NCBI GenBank assembly: GCA_013350335.1
Contig: CM023539.1
Location: 29,381,043-29,445,042 of the forward strand
Source of the DNA: Chimonanthus salicifolius
Taxonomy: Eukaryota; Streptophyta; Magnoliopsida; Laurales; Calycanthaceae
Direction of reading: 5' to 3'
DNA length: 64,000 nucleotides
The notes under the pieces: generated by a model
Database searches by the model: none
What the model was told of the DNA's origin: nothing
What the model saw: only the letters and a program-made list of their open reading frames with translations
In this document: one piece after another, positions 23,691-34,394 of the stretch
Numbering within the stretch: position 1 is the stretch's first letter
Layout: the number at the start of each line of letters is the position of its first letter
Translations under genes and position numbers: made by a program

Positions 23691-23835
23691 TTCTCTCTTC
23701 TTCGGTTCCTTTCACTTGCCATATACTCAGCAGCCCACTTGAGATCTCCCAAATACAAGACAACCCCATTCCTCACTCGATTATTTACTAGGCTCCTAAT
23801 ACCCTTAAGCTTCTGCTCTTTCTCTGTGTGGCCTT
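23691..23835 (-). pseudogene. Fragment resembling SMAX1-LIKE (Clp-ATPase-like) gene
   Basis: The minus frame reads EKEQKLKGIRSLV, then NGVVLYLGDLKWAAEY, then ERNRRREN. The pattern (E-x-KL-x-L-x-LV, then GVVLYLGDLKW) resembles a conserved segment of plant SMAX1-LIKE proteins, especially the SMXL3/4/5 type, which are nuclear Clp-like repressors in karrikin/strigolactone-type or phloem signalling. Only about 45 residues survive. An in-frame stop lies just upstream, and the frame is lost downstream of ERNRRREN. The Copia element at 23877 sits close upstream of it. It is probably a gene relic or a piece moved by a transposon. The identification rests on recalled motif similarity only. Confidence 0.4.
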
Positions 23836-23876
23836 TCTACTTTGAACCGGTCCTCATTGAGACCTCAGTTCACTTT

Positions 23877-24088
23877 TGTTAAATTGACACAATTGGTTGA
23901 TGTGTCTTCCTCAATTGATGGAAGAATAAGAGAAATCCTTTGTATTTATAAAACAAAATAAAATTAATCAAAATAGAAAAGAATTAAAATACAATGAATG
24001 AAGACTACAATCTAGGAAAACTGTACAGAGAAATCCTATAACTGCCAATCTAAAAGAGGAAACTGGGTAACCTCCATAAATGTTAACA
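23877..24088 (-). repeat. 3' LTR of Copia element
   Basis: 212 bp. On the minus strand it is preceded by the polypurine tract ACCTTGAGGGGGAG (24089-24102). It is about 96% identical to the 5' LTR by eye. Confidence 0.9.
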
Positions 24089-24095
24089 CTCCCCC

Positions 24096-24500
24096 TCAAG
24101 GTGGAGCATGTATGGAAATAACACCCAGCTTGCCAATAAAACTATGAAATAAATCTTTGCCCAACGGTTTAGTAAAGACATCCGCAAATTGAGCAGTGGA
24201 AGGAATGTGGCAAGGAGCAATGAGCTTGGACTGAATCTTTTCTCCAACAAAGTGGCAATCAAGCTCAATATGTTTGGTGCGTTCATGGAAAACATGATTG
24301 TTCGCAATATGTAACACAGCTTGATTGTTACAGAACATGGTGATTGCTGAAGAATGAGGGATACCTAGATCGCCAAGCAATTGTTTCAACCATTGTAGTT
24401 TACATGTCAAAGTAGCCATGACACGGTATTCGGCTTCAGCGGACGAGCAAGAAACCGTTTCCTGTTTCTTGGTTTTCCAAGAAAGGAGACTAGAAACCAA
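24096..24500 (-). pseudogene. Copia RNase H (C-terminal pol)
   Basis: The frame contains SWKTKKQETVSCSSAEAEYR, the usual Copia RNase H start with its acidic S-S-x-E-A-E-Y block. It then has FCNNQAVLHIANN (normally C-D-N, so the catalytic Asp is replaced by Asn), HERTKHIELDCHFV and ADVFTKPL, and stops just before the polypurine tract. It would have removed the RNA strand of the RNA-DNA hybrid in reverse transcription. It is out of frame with the RT segment upstream. Confidence 0.85.
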
Positions 24501-24561
24501 GGAAAGTACAGTACCCAGTGGTAGAATGTCGAGTTACAGGGCAACCAGCCCAATCAGAGTC

Positions 24562-25577
24562 TCAGTAGCCCTGTAGGTGAAGACTGCTAGACGAGGAGAG
24601 AAGAATTCCTTTGCCGATTGAACCCTTCAAGTACCTTACCACATGATGTGTGGCATCAAGATGAGCACTGCGAGGAGAGTGCATGAATTGGGTTAAAATA
24701 TGAACTGAATAATTAATATCTGGTCGTGTGACGATAAAGTAGATGAGGCGACCCACTCGGCGATATGTAGTGGGATCAAGCAATAAAGTGCCATCATCAG
24801 GAGATAACCACAAATGTTGCTCCATTGGAAAATCTGAGATGCGACCTCCAATCAAACTAATGTCCTTGAGGATGTCTAAGGTGTATTTCCTCTGGGAAAG
24901 AAAAATACCTTTCTGAGAACGGGCCACTTCAATGCAAGAAAGTACTTCAGGGTACCCAAATCTTTCATTAAAAAATTATTTGCAAGGAAGCGCTTGGTGT
25001 GTTGAATGGCCAAATCATCATTGCCAGTAATAATTATATCATCAACGAAGACCAAAATAAAGGTGGATGAAGCTCCATGATGAGAAGTGAATAATGAATA
25101 ATCAGACTTAGACTGTGAAAAACCAGTTTAAAGAAGTGTGGTAGAAAACTTTGCAAACCACTAACGTGAAGCCTGCTTCAAACCATAAATGGATTTATGC
25201 AGTTTGCAAACCCGTTGCTCCTCCTGTCGTGCAAAACCAGGCAGAAGTGACATATAAACCTCTTCATCAAGATCACCTTGCATGAAGGCGTTGTTAACAT
25301 CAAGTTGATGGAGAGGCCAATGCTTAACAAATGCAATGGAGAGAATGGCATGGACGGTGACCAATTTAGCAACATGAGCAAAAGTATCATGATAATCTAG
25401 CCCTTCAACCTTAGTGAAACCTTTGGCGACCAAGCGAACCTTATAACGCTCAAGAGAACCATTTGACCGGTACTTAATCTTGTAGACCCATTTGCAGCCA
25501 ATAGGTTTTTTGTTGGCAGGAAAAGAAGTGAGGCTCCAAGTGTTGTTTTTCTCAAGAGCGACAATTTCTTGTTCCAT
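24562..25577 (-). pseudogene. Copia reverse transcriptase, frameshifted
   Basis: The N-terminal part (25577-25161) has [35 protein letters not shown] and the first catalytic motif [18 protein letters not shown], ending YGLKQASR. The catalytic FVDDIIITGND motif lies in another frame near 25053-25025. The thumb and connection region (24927-24562) has RRVGRLIYFIVTRPDINYSV and HVVRYLKG. Frame changes near 25160 and 24930, plus a stop in the region before the FVDD motif, break it. Confidence 0.85.
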
Positions 25578-25753
25578 AACATCTCTCCAGTGTGGAGACT
25601 GGACAGCTTGGGAGAAGGTACGTGGCTCATCTGTGGAACAAATGGTGGAAAGAAAAGCTCTATGTGCAACAGAGAGATTAGAAGATAGATAAATAATGAT
25701 GGATAGGGTAAGGTGTACTTGTCAACTTGGAATCGGATGGAGAGAGTGGACTT

Positions 25754-26650
25754 TCATGAGTAGCTGTGGAGCAATGGTAATCGGCCAAGTGAGGTGGTGG
25801 ACTTAGAAATGCAACTAGGGCGAGCAGCTGGTGTCGAAGTAGCAGGAGAGGCCATGGAAGGTAGAGCATCGTTAAGATGGCTAGAATCAAGAGAAGTGGC
25901 TGGAGTGACCAGTGGTGGGTCCAGTGGTGAAAATGCAGTAGCAAGTGAGGTAGAAGGAAAATCAAAAGTAGGGTCATCAGAAATGGGCAATGGGATAACA
26001 TGAGTAGATGTATAGGAATGCAAATCACGATAAGGAAATACGCCTTCATAAAAGGAGACATCGCAAGATGTGTAAATTGTTTTACTGGCTAGGTCATAAA
26101 TGCGATAACCTTGCTGCGCATAGGGATAGCCAATAAAAATACCGAGTTTAGCGCATTGGTCCAATTTATGCTTGATGGCATGATTGTGACCAAAACATAA
26201 ACTGTCAAAGATACGTAAGCAAAAATAGTTGGGTTTGGAGTGAAACAAGGCTTCATGAGGGAATTTGCCTGATAAAAGAGGAGTGGGCATTTTGTTGATG
26301 AGGTAGGTAGAAGTGAGAACACACTCTCCCCAAAATTGCAAGGGTAGGTTAGCTTGGAATCGAAGAGCACGAGCAACCTCAAGGAGGTGATGATGCTTGC
26401 GCTCAACAATTCCATTCTGTTGTGGAGTTGCAACGCAACTGCATTGATGTATGACCCCATGGGAGGTAAAAAATATGTTGCATAGCAGTAGAAAGAAACT
26501 CAGTACCATTATCTGAACGAACTTGTTGGATAACAGACAAGAGTTCTCCACCAGTACCGGAATGAAGAGAGTGACTGTAAGAATGAAACTGGGTTTGGAC
26601 CATCGCAAAAAAGATTCTAAAATGGATTTTGTTTGAGATTTGACATGCAT
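25754..26650 (-). pseudogene. Copia integrase core and C-terminal region
   Basis: The frame holds QQNGIVERKHHHLLEVARAL, LPLQFWGECVLTSTYLINKMP and GIFIGYPYAQQGYRIYDL, the order seen in the second half of Copia integrase. The stretch QVRSDNGTEFLS with the second catalytic Asp is in the overlapping frame 26747-26403. A frameshift near 26450 therefore separates the core residues. The first catalytic Asp lies near 26733 (FFLIHCDIWV). Confidence 0.8.
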
Positions 26651-26712
26651 AAGATAAAGTCATGTACATCTGGTAAAATCGTCTACAATGGTTAAGAAAT
26701 AACGAGAACGAT

Positions 26713-26958
26713 TTAAAGATAGTTGAGAAAAAGGACCCAAATATCACAATGAATCAAAAAAAAAGGTCGTCTACTAATGATGGAGTTAGAAGGAAAAGGC
26801 ATGCGTGTGTGTTTGGCTTGTTGACAAATTTCACAAATTATATTTTTTGAACAAGATATAGAGGGAATGTCCTTAGCTAAATTGTGAAGACTACGATGAT
26901 TCAAATGGCCATGCCGCAAATGCCAAAGATCAAGGGTGGGGGGTTGGATGACTGTCAT
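26713..26958 (-). pseudogene. Copia GAG-pre-integrase zinc finger
   Basis: LWHLRHGHLNHRSLHNLA followed by CEICQQAKHTRMPFP gives the HHCC zinc-binding pattern at the integrase N-terminus. HCDIWV starts the integrase core. Confidence 0.85.
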
Positions 26959-27033
26959 TGCTGAAGTCGTATGGAAGTGATAAAGTCCTTCATGAACGTC
27001 ACCCTGTCCAATCGTCTTCTTCGTTGACGGATC

Positions 27034-27387
27034 CTAAAAAAGACAATAGGTGGAAGAAAATGTCACTAAACAAGAAGTAGACTTGGTAAGTTGACTCACA
27101 CATAAAAGATTGAACATGAATGATGGAACAAATAAAACATTCTCAAGCACAAGAGATGATGAAAGAAGAACAATACCAACGTGTATGATAGGTGCATGCG
27201 AGCCATCTAGAAGTTGAACAGAGGATGGGGAAGAACAACTGCAATAGGAATAAAATAAAGATAAAGTGGAACACATGTAATTACTAGCACCTGTATCAAT
27301 AATCCAAACAGAAGAAGAGGAAACGGTAAGGGCAATATACGTGAGTCCACCATAGGAACTCATGATACATGAAGAGAGTATAGCCAT
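27034..27387 (-). pseudogene. Copia aspartic protease
   Basis: WIIDTGASNYMCS is the catalytic D-T-G-A motif at about residues 28-40. LLDGSHAPIIHVG and NVLFVPSFMFNLLCVSQL follow, as expected of Copia protease. The frame stops 15 residues later, so it is cut off from the integrase. Confidence 0.85.
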
Positions 27388-27389
27388 AG

Positions 27390-28633
27390 AAGAAGAGCTA
27401 AGGAAGTGAGGGGCAGAGCAAAATAAGAATAAGAAAAATGCTTGAGACCAGCTGCAAGAAAAGGTCTGATGAGTGGCTGAAGGAGGGGCAGAGAAATCCT
27501 ACTTCCAATGAAGGTTCAATGAACGCAGTAGCTGTGTTGGACGTGCGCTCAATAAGAAGGAGAGAGCCCCTATAGCAATTGTAGCAGCCCAGCAGCACGA
27601 AAGATGGCAGTCTTTAGTGAAGAAAGACAGCAGTCTGTTGGCAAAATCTGTCCTGAAAGAAGGAAGCAGAGGCTGGTTGGTGCACCACTCGAATTGCTGC
27701 TAGAAGCACAGTTCACAGTCCGAAGTATTTAGATCTACAAGGAGCCATGAATTTCTAGCATAGCAGGAGCATTTGTGGTTGGGTCATAAATCAGCAACAA
27801 GAGCCGCATGAGAGAGCGGAAGGCTTGAAAATCCAGGCGGCAACGATGTGCGAGCAACATGAAGGAAGAAAGTAACTTCCCTTGACAGCGATGGGTACCT
27901 TCGAAGCTGTGATGAGAGGCAGATGCAGGCAGGCGCAGCAAATGGTGATGAATGATAAGCGCAACACCAATAAAAAAGGGGCGGCGAGCAGAGCCTGAAA
28001 AACAGGCTCGTAAAAGGATTTGAGAGCAGATCCAGCGCCGTTGAAACAGAAAAGTGCTCACGTTTGCAGAGACACAATCCAGAGCAGGGCGCAGGTCAAG
28101 AAGAGGGACGCTATCTCAGAGCACAATGGGAACAATAGAGGCGACTTGGCTTGCAGGAGCCCGTCAATAGAACCCAGGCTGAGCAGTGAAAACACAATCA
28201 AAAGAGGCGCTGACAGCAACGGCAGCATAGGCAGAAGAGTAGCACCAAGCAGATGAACAAAGTCTAGTGCAGGGAGAGATCGAGACAGATGATCTCTGTT
28301 CAGATAGAAGAGTTCTCTATAGGCGAGAACACGATCTGGATGCTGGGATCACCGAACCCAGATCTAGACAGATGGGAAATGGCAGAGAAAGCCATCTGCA
28401 ATGGAGAGCAGAAGATGAAGATGTCCATCCGCCAGTGGTTGAAAATGGCAGCGAGAAGACGCACCAAAGAAGGCTGGGGGAGTTGCTGTGCTAGGCTGCA
28501 AAGAGATGCACAGATATCGCCGGAGAAGGGAAAAAAAAAACTGCAGAGGGGCCAACACTAGGATCTGCGAGCGGCAGATCTGAGCGTGTATGGGTGTGGT
28601 GACAGAAACGGAAAAAATTAATGAGGAAAAGAG
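27390..28633 (-). other. Leader region of Copia element without recognisable gag
   Basis: This 1.2 kb should encode gag, yet no UBN2 core or zinc knuckle is visible. The minus-strand frames (27735-28061, 28364-28714) are Ser/Leu/His-rich and match no gag I know. Base composition is clearly more GC-rich than the pol region. Either gag was replaced by foreign sequence or it has decayed beyond recognition. Confidence 0.5.
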
Positions 28634-28651
28634 AACCTGGCTACGGTACCA
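28634..28651 (-). promoter_or_regulatory. Primer-binding site of Copia element
   Basis: Directly after the 5' LTR the minus strand reads TGGTACCGTAGCCAGGTT. It resembles the initiator-Met tRNA primer site TGGTATCAGAGCCAGG with several changes, one more sign of decay. Confidence 0.65.
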
Positions 28652-28863
28652 TGTTAAATTGACACAATTGGTTGATGCGTCTTCCTCAATTGATGGAAGA
28701 ACAAGAGAAATCATTTGTATTTATAAAATAAAATACAATCAATCAAAATAGAAAAGAATTAAAATACAATGAATGAAGACTACAATCTAGGAAAACTGTA
28801 TAGAGAAATCCTATAACTGCCAATCTAAAAGAGGAAACTGGGTAACCTCCATAGATGTTAACA
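28652..28863 (-). repeat. 5' LTR of Copia element
   Basis: 212 bp, partner of 23877-24088. It ends TGTTAACA on the plus strand. Confidence 0.9.
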
Positions 28864-29547
28864 ACTTCCTACGACGGAGCTATTTTCTAAAACTCTTCAC
28901 TTTGAGATTCAAATGACTGGAGTTCTTTGATTTCCTTCTAGACACAGAGGAATCCGATGATAGTGTACCGAAAGGCATAAATAGATACGAATAGAGGAGA
29001 CGAAAACAGAGGAGAATGAACTCAAGAAAGGAGGTGTGGGGCTGAGGAAACGTGGTAGAGTAGAAAGAGAGATGCGATAGACACGAAGACGTTTTAAGAA
29101 AAAAACACTAATGCGAAGAGGAAGTTGCTTTTATAAAATAAAACGTGGACGCGAAGTAGGATAACACGTAGAGAGAAAAATAGAGAGGAGAAAAACGCTC
29201 TCAGTGTCTGTGGTGGTTATTGTGAAAAAATACTGCGGGCAATTTTGTCTAAAATAAATCTGAACAACGTCTACGAGTCCCTCTCACCCAATTATGACAT
29301 GTGCGCGCATCTTTACCTAAATACGCTATATCTCAAGTATTTTAACAAAAAAACCCTTATTTTTTAAAAACTATTTTCACCGATATTATATAGTATCAAT
29401 GATATCTTGGTTGATAGTGCCGATATTATTTATATACAATCGATATATATCATATCAAATGATAGATATCGATTTTTTAAAGGCCATATATATCAACCGA
29501 TACATAACGTATCGATGGATATTTTTCGTCACATCCCAAAGTTTTCA

Positions 29548-29608
<61 letters not shown>

Positions 29609-30428
29609 CTTATTATTTTCATAACTTATGAGTGAAAGGAATTTATCTCTTTGGAGAGTCCTAATGTTTCCCTTACTCTTCGATTTCAACTTGTCTACTG
29701 GAAATTCTGTAGAGTTTCCTCTAAAAATGGGTCACTCGGAAAATCAATTCCCTTTAAAAAAACGTACAAACAGTGCTCCTTTACAACTTAAACCATTTAT
29801 ATAAACATAGTATCACCAACATTACCTAACATAATCATATCCTTGGATAAGATATATACACATTATACATTTACAGAAACTGTTCCACACCCCAAAACAT
29901 TGTTTAACATAATTACAAACACATTAACAATGGTACTAGACTTTATAACACACAAGACATAACACCCAGTCTTTATGCATACTCCTTATCCGTGCACAGA
30001 GGGTTCGGGTAACCCTTCTCCCATGGAGTTTCCTGCATCAATAAAGGATCATTATACATACAAGAATATGCAGTTATTATAAGTATTTACCTTACATAAA
30101 TAAATTGCAAGTATTAAGAAAATAGATGCATAGTAGTATAATCCATTCCACTTATATTTTAATAAAACCATTCACGCTTCATAAGATTAATGTGTTGCCC
30201 AATTAGTATTATAGGTTAAGTTGCCCTCTTGGTACTCATGCACAATGGCCTCTTGGCATTCACTTGTGTAGTATAGCCCTCTTGGCTTTCATACCTTTCC
30301 CTCTTGGTATTGATATTTTGCAATTCTACACTGCCCTCTAGGCATTCACTTATACATATTTTTGCCCTCATGGTTTGATTACATTTCCCTCTTGGCGTTG
30401 CTACATTGCCCTCTTAACATTCTCAGTG
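28864..30428. other. Non-coding repeat-like region
   Basis: 28864-29380 has no recognised feature. 29370-29535 is rich in CGATAT/ATATCG motifs. 29550-29605 is a TA microsatellite. 29640-30428 resembles a decayed long LTR. 30190-30428 carries about eight copies of a CCCTCTTGGCATTC-like motif every 20-45 bp. No supported gene. Confidence 0.45.
29550..29605. repeat. (TA)n microsatellite
   Basis: About 28 uninterrupted TA units. It creates false Ile/Tyr-repeat ORFs. Confidence 0.95.
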
Positions 30429-30638
30429 TGTTGGAATATATTTAGAGTTCTAATATTAATAGAATTATAATGTCATTAGGATTTCTAGTTTGCATTTACC
30501 TCTAATTAAGAGGTGTATTTGATTTATAATTAGTTAAGTATTTGAGTCTGAGTATGATAGAACTAGAGTCGGCTAGAAATTATATATACATGTATAGCTT
30601 AGGTATGAAATACAAGACTGAGATTATTTCTTTCTTCA
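30429..30638 (+). repeat. 5' LTR of SPT6-carrying element
   Basis: 210 bp with TATA-like TTATATATACATG near 30580. Starts TGTTGG. Confidence 0.9.
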
Positions 30639-30649
30639 TGGTATCAGCC
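30639..30649 (+). promoter_or_regulatory. Primer-binding site (Met tRNA type)
   Basis: TGGTATCAGCC directly follows the LTR, complementary to the 3' end of initiator-Met tRNA. Confidence 0.75.
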
Positions 30650-31002
30650 AAAATTAGATCCTATTGGGCCTTAATAAACAGTTTTTTTTCCTTCTTTCCC
30701 TTTACCCAAGGAGATTCATCGGCAGAGGGAGGGAGGGAGAGAGGGAGACCTAAATCACTCGTTCATTGTTTTCTGCAACATGTGTGACTAGTTTGGTTTG
30801 CGGTGTTGTTGGGCTTCCACTGAAGCTGGTGCTCTTCCTCAACCAGCAGCCAAAATTTGCCTTTTTGCAACCCCAGATTCCCCTCCACTCGACTGCACTG
30901 TTTCCTCAAATACACTCTGGCGCTCAGATTCAGCCTCTCATTGCTGCATTTTTTCTGCTGCATGACATTCCCTTCTCAGGCATCCCCTGAAGAATCACGC
31001 CA

Positions 31003-31091
31003 TCGTGCCCAAGAGGGCCATTACCATTGGCAACCCTTATCTCACTGGACCTATTCCAAATCTGATTCCCAAAACTGTTTCCATGACTCAG
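31003..31091 (+). other. Possible second captured exon
   Basis: An open frame reads AITIGNPYLTGPIPNLIPK and then TVSMTQ, and stops being protein-like at a splice-donor match CAG|GTCAGT (31089-31097). A matching acceptor, CCTAG, lies at 31468-31472 just before the SPT6 segment. I do not recognise the peptide. If a spliced intron is present, capture was from genomic DNA or an unspliced transcript. The frames do not join cleanly. Confidence 0.3.
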
Positions 31092-31480
31092 GTCAGTGGA
31101 CACTCTTTTCTCTTTTCCTCTATGTGCATACAGAAAACCCTTACAGTGCCGATTAAAACCCCAGTTTTCACAACCGGACCGATGCCAATTTTCTTACCCT
31201 CTCAGATGGCTCTCGAGAGGAGAGGAGAGGTGGAGGAGAAAAAAAAGAGACCTGAGATGCAGGCCAACTGATATGTCGTAATTAGCCCTCTTCACCACAG
31301 CCGTCGGATTGGACCCACTGAATTGCTGCTCTTTTTCTTTCCGAGAAGAAGTACACCGCTTCTTTCATCACTAGTCAATGCACAATGCAAGTCATTTTCT
31401 CTGTCTCTCTGTTATTCTAATTTTGTGCAAGGGTTGTGATGTTAATTATGTGTCAGTATTGTTGAAGCCTAGGTTTCTGA

Positions 31481-31921
31481 TATGTTGACCCGCTGGTGGC
31501 CAACCTGAAGGCCATGCTTGGGTACCGCAAATTCATGAAGGGTACAAAACCAGAAGTTGTTGAGCTTTTGAGGATTGAGAAGTCAGAGTATCCTATGAGG
31601 ATTGTCTATTGTTTTGGCATTTGTCAAAAGCATCCAGGGGCTTTCATTTTGTCATATATTGGCAATCATAATACAGAGCCACACCATGAATATATTGGCC
31701 TGTGCCCAAGGGGTTTCAAGTTCAAGAAGAGGTATTTTGACAACATTGACCTGCTCCTGTCATATTTCCAGAGACATATTAATGATTTGCAACATGATTC
31801 TGGTGAGTCACTCCATTCTATTGCTGCAATGATGCCCATGACAAGTTCTGCCCCTGGGGGTTCTGTTGGAGATTATTATACAGGATATATGGCTTGGGGA
31901 ACTTCCACTATTTATTTATGA
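31481..31921 (+). pseudogene. SPT6L: Captured SPT6 fragment (C-terminal SH2 domain)
   Basis: The continuous frame reads YVDPLVANLKAMLGYRKF, then LLRIEKSEYPMRIVYCFGI, HPGAFILSYI, PHHEYIGLCPRGFKF, YFQRHIND and SIAAMMPM. This order matches the C-terminal half of the tandem SH2 domain of plant SPT6, a nuclear histone chaperone and elongation factor whose tandem SH2 binds phosphorylated RNA polymerase II. About 130 of some 1,600 residues are present. A stop codon (TGA, 31478) lies directly before the first Tyr. After about 31865 the frame continues with unrelated residues to 31921. Changes such as SYIGNHNTEPHHEY, longer than I recall for the family, suggest drift. It cannot make SPT6. Confidence 0.85.
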
Positions 31922-32099
31922 ATTCAATTATATCCTGATCAAAAGGGTTTTGGTGCTGAAATGGGTCAGCCCACCTAAGAAGTTTAATTGCTTGAAGTGC
32001 TGGAGTTACCTTTTACATCTTATCAAATGGTGTTTCACCGTTTTTGGCAAAAACTGAAATAGGCATTGTCATAGAGAGTTTTCACAGTCATTGCCTAGT

Positions 32100-32967
32100 T
32101 TGTGCCTCTCTCGCCTTTGTTTGTTGCCTCTCTCGCCTTTGTTACCTCTAGGGACACAGCCTTTGCTGCAGCCGTCGCCACTGACGTTGGTTGCCATATC
32201 TACAGCAGCGTCTTACATGATATTATTTTGATGTTTCTTCTCGCCACAATCTACGAGATTTATGCCAAGAATAAAGGGGGAGAGCTGAAGTAAGAGACAC
32301 AAATTGCCCTTCTATCCTACTTTGTTGAAGCCGAAGAAAGGGGCCCAACTTGCCCTTTGTTCAAGCACGTTTTGTTTTGTCGTTTCTCCAATATGAAATG
32401 ACCGTTTTGGACACTTGTCCAACTGTGGAATTCATCCACTTATTTATTTGGAGGACTCTGATTCGTCCCCATTATTTGCTAGCCTTTACGGCTACAACCT
32501 TTTATTTGCTGGCCTTTCGTGGCTTCAGCCCTTATTTGCTAGTCTTTTATGGCTACAGCCTTCAGCCCTTTTACTGGCCTTTCCGATCTGATTGATCGAT
32601 GAAATGGTTTCAGCCTTTTTTGGCATGTACTATGCCCTTTGTTTTGTAGGTCATTCATTGTCTGTCTTTATCGCATATTACGATCGTTGTTTTGTCGGAC
32701 AATTGTTTTACGGCCATTGTCGTCGTGCGAGCCTCTTTCTCTATTTCAGGCCGCCATCGATGTTCGCTGCCTGTCATATTTGCAACTAGTCAACACTGTC
32801 TCTTCAACAATTTTTGCAACCAATCAAAGTGTTACCAGTTAGCAGTCAACTAAGTGTTGCTGATTCAACAAATCTTCATGGCCAGTAGGTGTGCTGCTCT
32901 TGCAATTCACCTGTCATTTCTTCACGTTCAAACTTCGCGTTCATCCACGCTTCAGCTTGTGGAGGCG
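32100..32967 (+). other. Rest of element interior, no recognised gene
   Basis: It contains three diverged repeats of TTATTTGCTAGCCTTTTATGG type (32475-32560) and GCCTCTCTCGCCTTTGTT twice (32103, 32125). A short purine stretch, TGTGGAGGCG, before the second LTR serves as the likely polypurine tract. Confidence 0.5.
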
Positions 32968-33177
32968 TGTTGGAATATATTTAAAGTTCTAATATTAATA
33001 GAATTATAATGTTATTAGGATTCCTAGTTTGGGTTTACCTCTAATTAAGAGGTGTATTTGATTTATAATTAGTTAAGTATTTGAGGTTGAGTGTGATAGC
33101 CCTAGGTCGACTAGAGGCTATATATACATATAATATCTTAGGTATGAAATACAAGACTGAGTTCATTTCTTTCTTCA
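32968..33177 (+). repeat. 3' LTR of SPT6-carrying element
   Basis: 210-bp partner of 30429-30638, followed by the target duplication CAGTG. Confidence 0.9.
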
Positions 33178-33599
33178 CAGTGGATAGATTATAAACGACG
33201 AGAACTATATTGACATAACACTTCATACAATTCAAGCACTCATTACGTAAAAGTTGGTATTCAATTAACTATAGAAAATAACAACACTGAATGGGTCAGA
33301 CTGAATTGTTCTCCACACGTCTCTGTGTTATGGAGACTTTGTATTCAATATTTTCCAATGATATGATACAATTCAATTGAATCAATGTAATCTATTGTAC
33401 ATGGTAAAACCCAAAAGAATCTTAGAAAGATAGATTGGTTTCTCTACATCTCTTGGCTTATTTCTCTACTAGAAACCAACATCTCTACTGGGCAACCTTT
33501 GCTCCTCTATGTTGAGCTGTCAATGCTGATTTCTCTTCGACTGGGAATCATCTCTACTGATTTCTTTCGATTGGAATCGTCAATATCCCCCCTCAAAGC

Positions 33600-34394
33600 T
33601 GAGTTGTCAAGGACTCTAAAGACCCAATTTGGCGCATAACGTGTTATGGATCTTGCGTGGAAGAGCGTTGGTAAAGACGTCAGCAACTTGATTGGAAGAT
33701 GAAACAAACTTGGTGACAAGAGAGCCAAGAGCCACCTTTCCCGAACAAAATGATAGTCAATTTCAATATGCTTAGTGTAGGGCATGAAAGACAGGATTAA
33801 TAGTGAGATGTAAAGCCGAGATATTATCCGAATGAAGAATTGGAGGAGATAATAGATGGAGACCGAGGTCTCAAAGAAGATAAGTGAGCCATGTGAGTTC
33901 AGTGGCTGCAGAGGCAAGGGCCCAATATTCTATTTCTGTACTAGATCTAGGCCATAGTGGGTTGTTTCTTGGCAGTTCAAGAGATAAAATTACCTCCTAG
34001 ATAGGTGCAAAACCTAGTTGTAGAGTGGCCGGTGGTTGGGAATCCTGCCTAATCAGCATCCGAAAAAACATAAAGTTGCATAGGACAATGAGCCAAAAAA
34101 CAAAACCCATAAGTGATAGTCCCATGAATATATCGAAAAACACGTTTCGCCATCTGAAAATGTGGAAGAGTAGGGTTGTGCAAATATTGACACACATAGT
34201 TGACACTATAGGAAACTATCAGGGTGGGTGATAGTGAGGTACTGTAATCCTCCAACAATACTACGATAAAAGGAAGGATCCGGAAAAGGATCATTATTAG
34301 TCGGGCTCCGGCGCAACTTGGTAGCCATAGGTGTGAAGACAAGCTTGCAACCTTGCATGTGGGCACGTTCCAAGAGATCAAAGGAATATTTCAT
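33600..34394 (-). pseudogene. Copia RT thumb and RNase H, fragmented
   Basis: 34394-34206 reads FDLLERAHMQGCKLVFTPMA and then PFPDPSFYRSIVGGLQYLTI, the usual RT end. 34175-34050 has RVFRYIHGTITYGFCF. Downstream, KHIEIDYHFVRE (about 33775-33740) is the RNase H C-terminal motif. At least three frame changes occur. The acidic RNase H block is not intact in any one frame. Confidence 0.7.

Larger units (their letters stand above)
23877..28863 (-). mobile_element. Complete, inactive Ty1/Copia element
   Basis: Two 212-bp LTRs (23877-24088 and 28652-28863) have TGTTAA...TTAACA ends and differ at about nine positions. Flanks are ACTTT and ACTTC, a 5-bp duplication with one mismatch. On the minus strand the order is LTR, primer site, an unrecognised 1.2-kb leader, protease, zinc-finger/integrase, RT, RNase H, polypurine tract, LTR. 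That order is diagnostic of Copia. Frameshifts divide pol into at least five pieces. A recognisable gag is missing. Confidence 0.9.
30429..33177 (+). mobile_element. Non-autonomous LTR element carrying SPT6 gene fragment
   Basis: Two 210-bp LTRs (30429-30638 and 32968-33177) begin TGTTGGAATATATTT and end TTTCTTTCTTCA. The whole is flanked by CAGTG on both sides (30424-30428, 33178-33182), a perfect target duplication. A primer site TGGTATCAGCC follows the first LTR. The LTRs differ at roughly 10% of positions, so insertion is not recent. The 2.3-kb interior has no gag or pol; instead it has a host-gene segment (31481-31921) and other non-LTR sequence. It depended on enzymes from another element. 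Confidence 0.88.

Noticed and set aside
29399..29635. Ile/Tyr-rich ORFs
   Set aside because: Produced by the TA microsatellite.
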